Of a DNA stretch of 64,000 nt, positions 18,416 to 27,799 are shown in pieces. The notes beneath the pieces are model-generated. The model had not been told where the DNA came from. It searched no databases and saw nothing but the letters and a program-made list of their open reading frames with translations. Position numbers and translations under genes: made by a program. How positions within the stretch are numbered: the stretch's first letter is position 1; every line of letters begins with the position of its first letter. The stretch is taken from positions 30,436 to 94,435 of the forward strand of contig JAKSJO010000005.1 in the NCBI GenBank assembly GCA_024398125.1, given 5' to 3'. The DNA is from Bacteroidales bacterium (GTDB lineage: Bacteria; Bacteroidota; Bacteroidia; Bacteroidales; UBA932).

Positions 18416-19873
18416 ATGACAAACAAGAATATCATATTGGGTGCAGCTCTCTGCATGCTTTCTGCCGGTTCTGCTTTTGCGCAGGGCGGAAAACCTTTCA
18501 TCCATGACCCTTCCTGCATCGTAGAATGCAATGGCAAGTACTATACCTTCGGAACAGGCGGCGGCGGTCTTATCTCACCTGACGGCTGGCACTGGGAGAG
18601 TGGTGCAGTACGTCCTGGCGGCGGTGCGGCTCCTGATGCCATCAAGATCGGTGACCGCTATCTTATCGCTTACTCGACAACGGGTGGCGGAATGGGTGGC
18701 GGACACGCAAGCGCCATCATGACAATGTGGAACAAGGATCTCGATCCAAACTCTCCTGACTTTGGTTATACCGAGGCGGTAGAGGTCGCTTCATCTCTCG
18801 TTGACGAGGACTGCAACGCCATCGACGCTGGTCTTCTTCTGGGTCCGGACGGCCGTCTCTGGTGTACATACGGAACCTATTTCGGACACATCAGACAGGT
18901 CGAACTCGACCCTGAGACCGGTTTCCGCAAGGAAGGGAACGAGGCTATCGACATCGGCCGCAACATGGAGGCATCTACCATGATGTACCGTGATGGCTGG
19001 TACTATCTCCTCGGAACTCATGGCACCTGCTGCGACGGCGTGAATTCTACCTACAACATCGTTGTTGGCCGTTCACGCAACCCACACGGACCATTCATCG
19101 ACAACGTTGGCCGTTCAATGATCGAAGGTGGCGGCAAGATGGTAATCAACGCAGAGAACCGTCTCATCGGTCCTGGACATTTCGGACGCTACATCGAGGA
19201 CGAAGGTATCGAGAAGATGTCTTTCCACTGGGAGGCTGATATGGACCAGAGCGGCCGCAGCGTACTCGCTATCCGTCCTCTTCTCTGGAAGAACGGCTGG
19301 CCTGTAGCAGGCGAGGCTTTCCAGAGCGGTACTTATGAGATCCAGTCAGAGAGAAGCGGATACGCTCTCGAGCTCGCTACCGACTTCGTTCGTATGAACA
19401 GCGGCATGGGTATGTTCGGACGTGGCAACACCGACCAGCCTGTTGTCAAGGTCGAGCAGCAGAAGCTCTCCGAGGTCATCGACACCTGGCCAACCGGCAA
19501 CGCTGAGGTTCGCAATGGCTACTACATGGGCCGTCCTAACCAGCGCTGGAGCATCATCCCTGTTGACGAGGCCGGCGGATATGTTGGTGGTCAGTATTAC
19601 AAGATTCTCATCGAGGGCACCAACCGCGCACTTGCTGCTACCGCAGCTTGTGAGGTAGAGGCAGTCGCTGAGTATACCGGCGCTGACGAGCAGCTCTGGA
19701 GAATCGAGCAGTGCACTGACGGTACCTTCAGAATCATGCCAAAGGCAATCCCTGGTACCAGCGAGAAGCTCGCTCTCGTTTCTCTCGGTGACTGCAAGCC
19801 TACACTTGCCCCATTCGATTTCAACAACGATAACTGCAAGTGGGCATTCAAGTGCTTCACTCAGATTAAGTAA
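18416..19873 (+). CDS. GH43-family glycosidase with ricin-like C-terminal domain, copy 2
   Basis: This 485-residue secreted enzyme has a signal peptide ending AFAQ. The start is 18416 or, less likely, the ATG at 18404. It is paralogous to the first GH43. Catalytic positions are kept: Asp in FIHDPS, Asp in NAIDAGLLLGPDG, and Glu in the segment before RDGWYYLLGTHGTCC. It differs by a Gly-rich loop (TTGGGMGGGH) and a short insert near MGMFGRGN. The C-terminal beta-trefoil-like domain (GGQYYKILIEGTNRALAAT, QLWRIEQ.TDGTFRI) is retained. Two GH43 copies in one locus suggest split specificity on arabinose- or xylose-linked side groups. GH3 starts seven bases after the stop. Confidence 0.85.
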   Translation: MTNKNIILGAALCMLSAGSAFAQGGKPFIHDPSCIVECNGKYYTFGTGGGGLISPDGWHWESGAVRPGGGAAPDAIKIGDRYLIAYSTTGGGMGGGHASAIMTMWNKDLDPNSPDFGYTEAVEVASSLVDEDCNAIDAGLLLGPDGRLWCTYGTYFGHIRQVELDPETGFRKEGNEAIDIGRNMEASTMMYRDGWYYLLGTHGTCCDGVNSTYNIVVGRSRNPHGPFIDNVGRSMIEGGGKMVINAENRLIGPGHFGRYIEDEGIEKMSFHWEADMDQSGRSVLAIRPLLWKNGWPVAGEAFQSGTYEIQSERSGYALELATDFVRMNSGMGMFGRGNTDQPVVKVEQQKLSEVIDTWPTGNAEVRNGYYMGRPNQRWSIIPVDEAGGYVGGQYYKILIEGTNRALAATAACEVEAVAEYTGADEQLWRIEQCTDGTFRIMPKAIPGTSEKLALVSLGDCKPTLAPFDFNNDNCKWAFKCFTQIK

Positions 19874-19880
19874 TTGATCG

Positions 19881-22175
19881 ATGAAAAAAGTTATTGTCAC
19901 TTTTCTGGCCTTGGCGATCGGTATCACATCGGTCGCCCAGACCTTTTCATATCCTTTCCAGAATCCTGAACTTCCTCGCCAGCAGCGTATCGATGATCTC
20001 ATCGGCCGCATGACTCTGGAAGAGAAAGTCGCTTTCCTTATGAACGGATCCGAGGGTATCGAGCGTCTCGGAATCCCTGAATACAACTGGTGGAACGAGG
20101 CACTTCATGGTGTTGCCCGTGCCGGTGTCGCTACAGTGTTTCCGCAGGCTATCGGCATGGCAGCCATGTTCGACCCCGAGGAGCATGAGAAAACGTTCTC
20201 CATCATCTCGGACGAGGCCAGAGCCAAGTACAACGAGGCTATCCGTCGCGGACAGCATCTCCAATATCTTGGACTATCATTCTGGACTCCGAACATCAAC
20301 ATTTTCCGTGATCCTAGATGGGGACGTGGCCAGGAAACATATGGCGAAGATCCATACCTTACATCAGTGATAGGCATGGCGGCCGTCAGAGGTCTCCAGG
20401 GAAATGACGATAATTACTATAAACTTCACGCATGCGCGAAGCACTTTGCCGTCCACAGCGGACCGGAAAGCCTTCGCCATTCGTTCGATGCAGTAGTTTC
20501 CCAGAGAGATCTCTGGGAAACCTATCTGCCGGCTTTCAAGGCACTTGTGACCGAAGCTGATGTCCAGGAAGTCATGGGAGCTTATAACCGTTACGAAGGG
20601 GTCCCTTGCTGTGGCAGCGATCTCCTTCTAATGGATATTCTTCGCAACCGTTGGAACTACCAGGGACTTGTTGTTTCCGATTGTGGTGCCATCACCGACT
20701 TTTTCAAACCGGGAGCACATGGCACTCATACTGACGCTGCTTCGGCTTCTGCCGATGCAGTCAAGGCCGGCACCGACATCGAGTGCGGCAGCAACTACAA
20801 GACCTTGGTTGAAGCAGTAGAACGGGGCATCATCAGCGAGACCGATATCGATGTTGCCGTACGTCGAGTGCTCAAAGGACGCTTCGAACTCGGAATGTTC
20901 GATCCTGTCGAGATGCTTCCTTGGGCTGACATCCCTTATTCAGTAGTTGCTTGCGATGAGCACAATGCACAAGCCCGCAAGGTAGCAAGACAGTCTATGG
21001 TTCTTCTCAAGAACAATGACGTTCTTCCTATCAGACGCGGCAGCGTAAGGAAGATTGCCGTCATAGGTCCCAATGCTGCCGACAGCACATTGATGCTTGG
21101 CAATTATAATGGAGATCCCACTCATGTGATAACTGTCCTTCAGGGTATCAGGAATGCTTATCCAGATGCAGAGGTTACATACGAGCGAGGCTGCGACCAT
21201 CTTGAGGGCTTCACTCCTGTTCCCAAGGCTCCAAGAGCCGGCATGAACATGGCCGGCGAGTGGGAGGGTGTTCCTGCAGCAGGTGAGTCTGGAAGCAAGA
21301 AGGTTGCCCAGAAGTTGCCTCCAATGGGGCCAGAGTGCTATACAGACGAGGCTATCGCGGCTCTTGCGGCACGTGCAGCCGAGGCTGATGTAATCGTATT
21401 CGCCGGTGGTATCACTCCGGCTCTGGAGGGCGAGGAACTTGGTGTCCATCTTGATGGCTTCGCAGGTGGCGACCGTTCCAGAATTGAGCTTCCTGCAATC
21501 CAGGGCAAGGTCCTCAAGGCACTTCATTCTACCGGAAAACCGGTTGTATTCGTCCTCTGCACAGGTTCAGCAATCGCGCTGGCCCAGAACGAGGCTGACT
21601 ATGACGCTCTTGTTGTCGCATGGTACGGTGGCCAGGAAGGTGGTAACGCTCTTGGCGATGTCCTTACAGGTGACTACAACCCATCAGGAAAATTGCCTGT
21701 CACTTTCTACAAGTCAACTTCACAGCTTCCTGATTTCACAAACTACGACATGAACGGCAGAACCTACCGATACATGACCGAGCCTCCTCTATACGCTTTC
21801 GGCTATGGTATGAGCTATACATCTTTCAAGTTCGGCAAGGCCCGCCTTTCATCAAAGAAGATCAAGCGTGGCAAGCCTGTTACCGTCAAGTTAAAGGTAA
21901 GCAATGTCGGCGCAATCGATGGAGCTGAGACCGTACAGGTCTATGTAAAGCGCCTTAATGACGCTGCTGCTCCAGTCATGTCACTCAAGGGCTTCCAGAA
22001 AGCACGTCTTGCTGCCGGGAAGTCCGTAAAACTCAAGATCACCCTCCCTGCCGAAGCCTTCGAGTACTACGATGTGGCTTCAGATGGCCTTGCTGTCAAG
22101 AGCGGTGATTATCAGATTCTTGTCGGCACATCATCCGCTGATACCGGCAAACCTCTTTCACTCAGAATCAAGTAA
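19881..22175 (+). CDS. GH3 beta-xylosidase/beta-glucosidase
   Basis: This 764-residue enzyme has a signal peptide (MKKVIVTFLALAIGITSVAQ), so it is probably periplasmic. The (beta/alpha)8 domain holds [28 protein letters not shown] and the nucleophile Asp (about residue 267) in GLVVSDCGAI. The second alpha/beta domain carries the [24 protein letters not shown] stretch, and a fibronectin III-like domain closes the protein. It shares its architecture with plant-type and bacterial beta-xylosidases and should release xylose from short xylo-oligomers made by the neighbouring GH10. It has no PA14 insert, unlike the second GH3 at 59181. Confidence 0.92.
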   Translation: MKKVIVTFLALAIGITSVAQTFSYPFQNPELPRQQRIDDLIGRMTLEEKVAFLMNGSEGIERLGIPEYNWWNEALHGVARAGVATVFPQAIGMAAMFDPEEHEKTFSIISDEARAKYNEAIRRGQHLQYLGLSFWTPNINIFRDPRWGRGQETYGEDPYLTSVIGMAAVRGLQGNDDNYYKLHACAKHFAVHSGPESLRHSFDAVVSQRDLWETYLPAFKALVTEADVQEVMGAYNRYEGVPCCGSDLLLMDILRNRWNYQGLVVSDCGAITDFFKPGAHGTHTDAASASADAVKAGTDIECGSNYKTLVEAVERGIISETDIDVAVRRVLKGRFELGMFDPVEMLPWADIPYSVVACDEHNAQARKVARQSMVLLKNNDVLPIRRGSVRKIAVIGPNAADSTLMLGNYNGDPTHVITVLQGIRNAYPDAEVTYERGCDHLEGFTPVPKAPRAGMNMAGEWEGVPAAGESGSKKVAQKLPPMGPECYTDEAIAALAARAAEADVIVFAGGITPALEGEELGVHLDGFAGGDRSRIELPAIQGKVLKALHSTGKPVVFVLCTGSAIALAQNEADYDALVVAWYGGQEGGNALGDVLTGDYNPSGKLPVTFYKSTSQLPDFTNYDMNGRTYRYMTEPPLYAFGYGMSYTSFKFGKARLSSKKIKRGKPVTVKLKVSNVGAIDGAETVQVYVKRLNDAAAPVMSLKGFQKARLAAGKSVKLKITLPAEAFEYYDVASDGLAVKSGDYQILVGTSSADTGKPLSLRIK

Positions 22176-22196
22176 CACAACCCAAATAACCTGCAA

Positions 22197-23348
22197 ATGA
22201 ATCTCAAGTCGTTTTCATGTGCTGCACTTGGACTTCTGGTCCTTTCTTTCGGCAGCGCAGATGCACAGAAGAAACCTACTTCACTGAAGGATGCATACAA
22301 GGATGCATTCAAGATCGGCGCTGCAATCAGCAGCTTCGACATCAGCAGTAGAAACCCTAAGTCTATCGAACTCATCACCAGTCAGTTCAATGCAATCTCT
22401 CCAGGCAATGAGCTTAAGCCTGAGTCGCTTCATCCAAAGGCTGATGTATGGGCATGGGACAGGGCCGATGCATATGTGGAATTCGGTCAGAAGAACCATC
22501 TCTGGACTCTCGGTCACACTCTCTGCTGGCATAACCAGACTCCTGATCATTTCTTCTTCAAGGAGAACGGAGAATACAAGAGTCACGACGAGCTCGTTGA
22601 AACCCTTCGCAGCTATATCGAGACTGTCTGCACCCATTTCGGTAACAAGGTGAATGCATGGGATGTAGTGAATGAGATCATCGGCGAGTACGGTGAGTAC
22701 CGTGAGAAAGGCTGGGTGAAGGCCCTTGGCAATGGCGAGGAAGTCGTGAAGCTTGCTTTCAAGTATGCTGACATGTACTGCCCCAAGGAGGTTGAGCTCT
22801 ATTACAATGACTTCAATGTATGGAGACCTGCTCATCTCGAAGGTATCATCAAGATGGTCAAGATGCTCAAGGCAGAAGGCCTTCGTATCGACGGTGTAGG
22901 TATCCAGGCTCACTGGGGACTCAACTATCCCAAGACCGAATATATCGAGGATGCAATCAACAAGCTTGCAGCTCTTGGCGTCAAGGTTCTGATCACTGAA
23001 ATCGACGTTGACGTTCTTCCTCTCACAAAGGAAGGCCAGATCATCGGCCATGCAATGGAAGAGGCTCAGTTCCAGCTTGAGGAGTTCAAGGAGTTCTTTG
23101 ATCCATATCGCGACGGACTTCCTGCAGAAGTTGAACAGCAGCTTGCTGAGCGTTATGCTGAACTTTTCCGCATCTTCTACAGCCATAGGGATGTGATCGA
23201 CCGAGTGACCTTCTGGGGAACTCATGACGGTACTTCATGGAAGAATGGATATCCGATTCCACGCAGAACAAACTATCCTCTTCTCTGGAACCGTGACTAC
23301 ACTCCACACCAGGCATACTATAACGTGCTTGCTATCCCAGGAAAGTAG
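22197..23348 (+). CDS. GH10 endo-1,4-beta-xylanase
   Basis: The 383-residue GH10 enzyme has a type I signal peptide (MNLKSFSCAALGLLVLSFGSADAQ). The acid/base Glu is in AWDVVNEI (about residue 160) and the nucleophile Glu in LITEIDVDV (about residue 268). Other landmarks are NELKPE, HTLCWHNQTPDHFF, GIQAHWGL and TFWGTHDGTSW. It cuts internal beta-1,4 bonds of xylan. There is no lipobox, so it should act in the periplasm on imported oligomers, whereas many xylan loci also have a surface-anchored endoxylanase. It is the clearest substrate indicator for this locus. Confidence 0.95.
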   Translation: MNLKSFSCAALGLLVLSFGSADAQKKPTSLKDAYKDAFKIGAAISSFDISSRNPKSIELITSQFNAISPGNELKPESLHPKADVWAWDRADAYVEFGQKNHLWTLGHTLCWHNQTPDHFFFKENGEYKSHDELVETLRSYIETVCTHFGNKVNAWDVVNEIIGEYGEYREKGWVKALGNGEEVVKLAFKYADMYCPKEVELYYNDFNVWRPAHLEGIIKMVKMLKAEGLRIDGVGIQAHWGLNYPKTEYIEDAINKLAALGVKVLITEIDVDVLPLTKEGQIIGHAMEEAQFQLEEFKEFFDPYRDGLPAEVEQQLAERYAELFRIFYSHRDVIDRVTFWGTHDGTSWKNGYPIPRRTNYPLLWNRDYTPHQAYYNVLAIPGK

Positions 23349-23356
23349 TATCTTTG
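23329..23356 (+). promoter_or_regulatory. Promoter for the hybrid sensor gene
   Basis: TATCTTTG at 23349-23356 matches TAnnTTTG exactly and begins right after the GH10 stop. A TTG at 23329-23331 lies 17 bases upstream. The predicted transcript starts about 10-15 bases before the ATG at 23376. A separate promoter would let the regulator be made before the locus is induced. Confidence 0.55.
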
Positions 23357-23375
23357 CATATTGCAATAGAAGAAA

Positions 23376-26300
23376 ATGAAAAGACTCCTGTCTATAGCAA
23401 TATTATTTTTTGCGGCTTTGGCGGCCTCCGGTGAGAATAAGCATCATTTCTACATGCATTATTCCCACACGGAGGGCCTGCCGGCCACAAACATCACCTC
23501 GTGCTGCCAGGACGATTTCAACCGTCTCTGGGTCGGTACCAGGGAAGGAGTCTATTTCTATTCCGGAGACGGCTTCATTCAGTTTCTCAACGAGGACTAT
23601 CTTGCTGCCTGTGCTCCGAACATCGTAACCGTCATTACTGACAAGGATAACTGTGTGTGGATCGGGTCTACATCCGGCACCGGTTATTACGATGTAATCA
23701 ATCAGACTTTTCATGGCATCGATGCCCTTGGAAAGTCACAGGTGAGTGACATAGACGTGACCGAGGACGGCACGGTTTGGATCACCTGCAACGACGGTCT
23801 CTGGAAATACATCAAGTCCGGAGACAGGCTGGAGAAGATCAAGGACACCGGATCTCTTTCTCCAAACAAGACCTGTGTCATCGAAAACGATAACCTCGTC
23901 TTTACAGCTAACAACAGCTTCCTTTATGTGTACAACACGACCCTTGATAACCTCCGCGTCGTCAGGATGGAAGGGGAGAACCGCCAGTTCGGCTACATTG
24001 AATACATGGGCGGCTCAGACGTCATGGTGTCTGACGGCATAAAGAAAGTCTGCAGGATCGACATTTCACACGGTACGGAACAGGAAATAGTCGGTTCTGA
24101 CATCCTCGAAAACAAGGCGGAAATCTATTCACTCATGTACCGCTCCGGACTCTGCTGGATCGGCACTGCGTATGGCCTTGTCATTTATGATACTTCAAAT
24201 GGAAACATAGAAAGGCAGTTCCCTGATGTCCTCGATGAAAACCTCATCGGAGGCGAGAGCATCAGATGCCTTTTCACAGATAACACCGGCAGCGTATGGG
24301 CCGGTACCTATAATGGCGGCCTTCGAGGATGGGCTTCATACGAAGATGGCTTCGAACGTTTCGTTTCTGACGAGGGCCCTGGAAGCCTTGTTGGAAATTC
24401 AGTCCGTGCGATCTGCGAAGGATTGCATGGAGAGCTTTATCTTGGAACGGAGGAAGGCTATTTAAACAGATACGATCCCGTCGCTGAAGTTTTCACCGAC
24501 TATACGAACCGTTCACATATTCCTTACGGTACAGCCATAACCGATATGATCCGTGTCGGCAATACCATCTTCATCGCCACATATGGAGAGGGTGTCTATG
24601 CCATGGACGCGAGGACCGGGACTCTTGTCAAGAACTATGCACTTGAATGCAATGATTGTCTCTCGATGTACCGCACTCCATCAGGAACTTTGTATGTGTC
24701 GACCGGTGAAGGTCTGTTTGAATACGACAGTGTTCATGACAGGTTTGATATGGTCGATGCCGTAGGCCGCCGATTCGTTCATTGTCTGATCGAGGATACT
24801 CCAGGCCGTCTTATACTTGGCCTGTATGGCACGGGATTCGGGGTCCTTGACCTTGAGAACAAGTCATTCAGGACTGAAGACGTATTCACAAAAGACTACA
24901 TCATATCCAGCCTCTTCAAAGACTCTTTTGGCGCCATCTGGATGGCAACGTCCGGTGCCGGTCTCTATAGGGTCATTCTTTCCTCTCTCAAGGAGGGCAG
25001 CAAGGTCACGGACGTTGTATGTATCACGACAGCTCAGGGCATGCCTTCGAACACAGTGAGAAATATGCTTGAGGATGACGGGAAGGTGCTGTGGATCACT
25101 ACCAGTGATGGTCTTGTTGAAATGGATGCCAGATCATTCGCAATAAAGAAGACATATCTCCAGAAAGACAACGTCATTGGAAGCCAGTTCTCGTACTGCA
25201 AGGGCTACAAAGCATCTGACGGCAACTTCTATTTTGGAACATACAATGGACTTCTTGGTTTTGACCCTGAGTATTTCCGTGAGATATTCAGGAATGCTCC
25301 ATTGAAGATTACAGCTATCAGCATCCTGTCCGATCTTGGAAACAACCATCTCCAGAACCCTGAAGGCCATTTTGTCATCACAGAAGATTCGTTTACGATC
25401 AGGAAGAAAGATGCCGCTTACGTGAAAGTCTCATTCTCGCCGATGACATATGGCGATCCAAACACATCGAACTATGAGTGCAGGCTTTCTGCTGCCGGAT
25501 TCAATAATGAATTCACAACTAACGAGAGAAGCCTGGCCTTTACGAACCTCCGTCCAGGCTCTTATACCTTTACCGTGAATTATCTTGGCAGTGAAGATCC
25601 TGCCACCGAGGCAAGTATCGATATCGTCATCAGGGCGAACTGGTACTACTCCATCGCAGCCAAGCTTTTCTATCTTTCTCTCATCTGTACTGTTCTCTGG
25701 CTGATCTACAGGTCAAGGAAACGTCGTGACCAGGAGGAAACCGCCCGGAAGAATGAACTTCTTGAGGCAAAGAAAGAGAAAGAAATCGTCCACGATAAGA
25801 TGGAACTTCTTACCAATATTGCCCATGAGATCAGAACCCCTGTTTCGGTGATCCAGATTCTTATGGACAAGATAAGTTCTGTCGGAAAGCTTCCTGCCAG
25901 CATCTCAGGTGAGTTTGACTCAATGAAACTCAACATCGATAACCTGAAGAAGCTATGCAATGACCTTCTTGACTTCCGAAAACTGGAGAGTGGCCAGTCG
26001 ATGCTTGTTTTCGCAGATGAAGATATCCAGCCTGTTTGTTTCAAGGTCGTCGATTCATTCACTACCGCGGCGAAGAACAAAGGTATAAACCTGCAGGCAT
26101 CAATTCCGGATACTCCGATAATGGTTCATTGTGATGACTCGGCAATCGAGAGCGTCCTTTGCAATCTTATCGGCAACGCGATCAAGTATTGCAAGTCCAG
26201 CATAATTCTCAAGGTTATAGATGATGCCGAAATGGTTGTCCTCCGTGTCGAGAATGATGGTGACCGTATTTCCGAGAATGAAAAGGAAAATATTTTCAAT

Positions 26301-27290
26301 GCCTTTTACCAGCTTGACAGCAACAAGGGAACAGGCAGCGGACTAGGCCTTACATATTCAAGGAAGATAGCAGAGATGCATTCTGGAAAGCTCTATCTTG
26401 ATACTGATGTCAGGGATATGACATCCTTTGTGTTCGAAATCCCGAAGAGCAAGTCAGACAGCAAGGTTCCAGCCCAGGATGTCAGTGAGGAATCCATGTC
26501 AACGGTGGATATCGAGGTAAGGTCGATCGAAGATAATCCGGATACTACCATCCTTGTCGTCGAAGACAACAAGCCGATGAGGGAACTGATCCGGGATGAA
26601 CTTTCCAAGGATTATAATACTGTGGCGGCTGCAGACGGTCTGGAGGCGCTCAATATTGTCAAGGCCCAGAAGGTCGACCTTGTTGTCAGTGACATCATGA
26701 TGCCAGGCATGGATGGCTGTCAGCTTTGCAATGCGATCAAGGAAGATATCGAGTTGAGCCATATTCCAGTCCTGTTGCTGACGGCTGCAGTCGGAATCGA
26801 AACTCATATACGCTCGCTCAAGTCCGGTGCTGATGCTTATATCGAAAAGCCGTTCAAGATGGACGTCCTCAAGGAGAACATCAATGCGCTGTTCCGTAAC
26901 AGGGATATCCGCAACCGTCAGTTCTCGACCTCGCCATTGTCTCATTTGTCATGCTCGACAGTAAGCAAGGTTGAACAGGATTTCATCAACAAGCTTCATG
27001 ACTATATCATCGAACACATCTCCGAGACTGAACTGACGATCGGAGTGCTTGCTGATGTGATGAATGTGTCAAAGCCTACTCTTGCCAGAAAGATCAAGGC
27101 CGCTACAGGTCTTACCATGAACGAATATGTCAGACTCTGCCGTCTCAAACTGGCCGCGGAGATGCTGGCGGAGAACAGGTACAGAATAAATGAGGTCGCA
27201 TATCTTGTAGGATATTCTTCTCCTTCGTATTTTGCACAATGTTTCCAGAAACAGTTCAACAAACTGCCTTCTGACTTTATCAAGAATTAG
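23376..27290 (+). CDS. Hybrid two-component system sensor-regulator (HTCS)
   Basis: The 1304-residue protein combines, in order, a signal peptide, a periplasmic two-propeller sensor built of WIG/W-type repeats (about 25-655), a Y_Y_Y-like domain (about 690-752), one membrane helix (about 757-780), a histidine kinase with phospho-acceptor His about 817 (NIAHEIRTP), an ATPase domain (NLIGNAIKY, GTGSGLGLTYS), a receiver with phospho-acceptor Asp about 1106 (VVSDIMMPGMDG, Lys in YIEKPF) and a C-terminal AraC-type DNA-binding domain (about 1200-1304). HTCS proteins bind a breakdown oligosaccharide and activate the adjacent susC operon, here presumably a xylo-oligosaccharide. All key residues are present. 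Confidence 0.95.
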   Translation: MKRLLSIAILFFAALAASGENKHHFYMHYSHTEGLPATNITSCCQDDFNRLWVGTREGVYFYSGDGFIQFLNEDYLAACAPNIVTVITDKDNCVWIGSTSGTGYYDVINQTFHGIDALGKSQVSDIDVTEDGTVWITCNDGLWKYIKSGDRLEKIKDTGSLSPNKTCVIENDNLVFTANNSFLYVYNTTLDNLRVVRMEGENRQFGYIEYMGGSDVMVSDGIKKVCRIDISHGTEQEIVGSDILENKAEIYSLMYRSGLCWIGTAYGLVIYDTSNGNIERQFPDVLDENLIGGESIRCLFTDNTGSVWAGTYNGGLRGWASYEDGFERFVSDEGPGSLVGNSVRAICEGLHGELYLGTEEGYLNRYDPVAEVFTDYTNRSHIPYGTAITDMIRVGNTIFIATYGEGVYAMDARTGTLVKNYALECNDCLSMYRTPSGTLYVSTGEGLFEYDSVHDRFDMVDAVGRRFVHCLIEDTPGRLILGLYGTGFGVLDLENKSFRTEDVFTKDYIISSLFKDSFGAIWMATSGAGLYRVILSSLKEGSKVTDVVCITTAQGMPSNTVRNMLEDDGKVLWITTSDGLVEMDARSFAIKKTYLQKDNVIGSQFSYCKGYKASDGNFYFGTYNGLLGFDPEYFREIFRNAPLKITAISILSDLGNNHLQNPEGHFVITEDSFTIRKKDAAYVKVSFSPMTYGDPNTSNYECRLSAAGFNNEFTTNERSLAFTNLRPGSYTFTVNYLGSEDPATEASIDIVIRANWYYSIAAKLFYLSLICTVLWLIYRSRKRRDQEETARKNELLEAKKEKEIVHDKMELLTNIAHEIRTPVSVIQILMDKISSVGKLPASISGEFDSMKLNIDNLKKLCNDLLDFRKLESGQSMLVFADEDIQPVCFKVVDSFTTAAKNKGINLQASIPDTPIMVHCDDSAIESVLCNLIGNAIKYCKSSIILKVIDDAEMVVLRVENDGDRISENEKENIFNAFYQLDSNKGTGSGLGLTYSRKIAEMHSGKLYLDTDVRDMTSFVFEIPKSKSDSKVPAQDVSEESMSTVDIEVRSIEDNPDTTILVVEDNKPMRELIRDELSKDYNTVAAADGLEALNIVKAQKVDLVVSDIMMPGMDGCQLCNAIKEDIELSHIPVLLLTAAVGIETHIRSLKSGADAYIEKPFKMDVLKENINALFRNRDIRNRQFSTSPLSHLSCSTVSKVEQDFINKLHDYIIEHISETELTIGVLADVMNVSKPTLARKIKAATGLTMNEYVRLCRLKLAAEMLAENRYRINEVAYLVGYSSPSYFAQCFQKQFNKLPSDFIKN

Positions 27291-27315
27291 TATTAACAAT
27301 ATAAACCTAAGAAAA

Positions 27316-27780
27316 ATGAAAGTAGTAATCGACTGCGACGACGCTGCAGTAAACCTGAAGAAGGTCATTGTTGCCCACCTCGAGAAGAAGGGTGTCGAAG
27401 TGACCGATCTTGACTATTATGGATCTCATCCTGGAGCATACTATCCTGAAATCGGATACAACCTCGCTCTCAAGATCCAGGACGGCTCATTCGAAAGAGG
27501 AATCCTTATCTGCGGAACCGGCCTCGGTATGGCAATGATCGCAAACAAGGTAGAAGGCGTATATGCCGGTGTATGCCATGACGTATTCTCGGCTGAGCGT
27601 CTCCGCAAGAGCAATGATGCCCAGATCCTTACCATGGGTGAGCGTGTCATCGGACCTGAACTCGCAAAGACAATCGTTGACGCATGGCTCGTATCAGAGT
27701 TCCAGGGCGGCGGTTCACAGCCGAAGGTTGACCAGATGCGTCAGCTCGAGAAGCAGTCTTTCCATCCAGAATCAAAGTAA
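27316..27780 (+). CDS. rpiB: RpiB/LacAB-family sugar-phosphate isomerase, probably a tetrose-phosphate isomerase
   Basis: This is a 154-residue protein of the RpiB fold. The catalytic Cys66 in ILICGTGLGMAMIANK is present, as are the C-terminal Arg residues. Compared with my recollection of E. coli RpiB, the His of the CDH motif is Asp (CDDA) and the ring-opening His99 is Ser99 (LRKSND). That argues against a furanose substrate such as ribose-5-P and suits acyclic erythrulose-4-P and erythrose-4-P. The start at 27316 follows an A-rich leader 25 bases after the sensor gene; a longer frame from 27232 would overlap that gene. dhaK follows after 19 bases, so it heads a six-gene run. Confidence 0.88.
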   Translation: MKVVIDCDDAAVNLKKVIVAHLEKKGVEVTDLDYYGSHPGAYYPEIGYNLALKIQDGSFERGILICGTGLGMAMIANKVEGVYAGVCHDVFSAERLRKSNDAQILTMGERVIGPELAKTIVDAWLVSEFQGGGSQPKVDQMRQLEKQSFHPESK

Positions 27781-27799
27781 CTAAAACAACCATATAACC

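Noticed and set aside
15407-19873. Assembly artefact behind the GH43 duplication
   Set aside because: The two units differ throughout, including inserts and different gaps, so they are diverged paralogues and not a repeated read block.
22281-23225. 314-codon minus-strand frame
   Set aside because: It is antisense to GH10, whose catalytic residues are intact.
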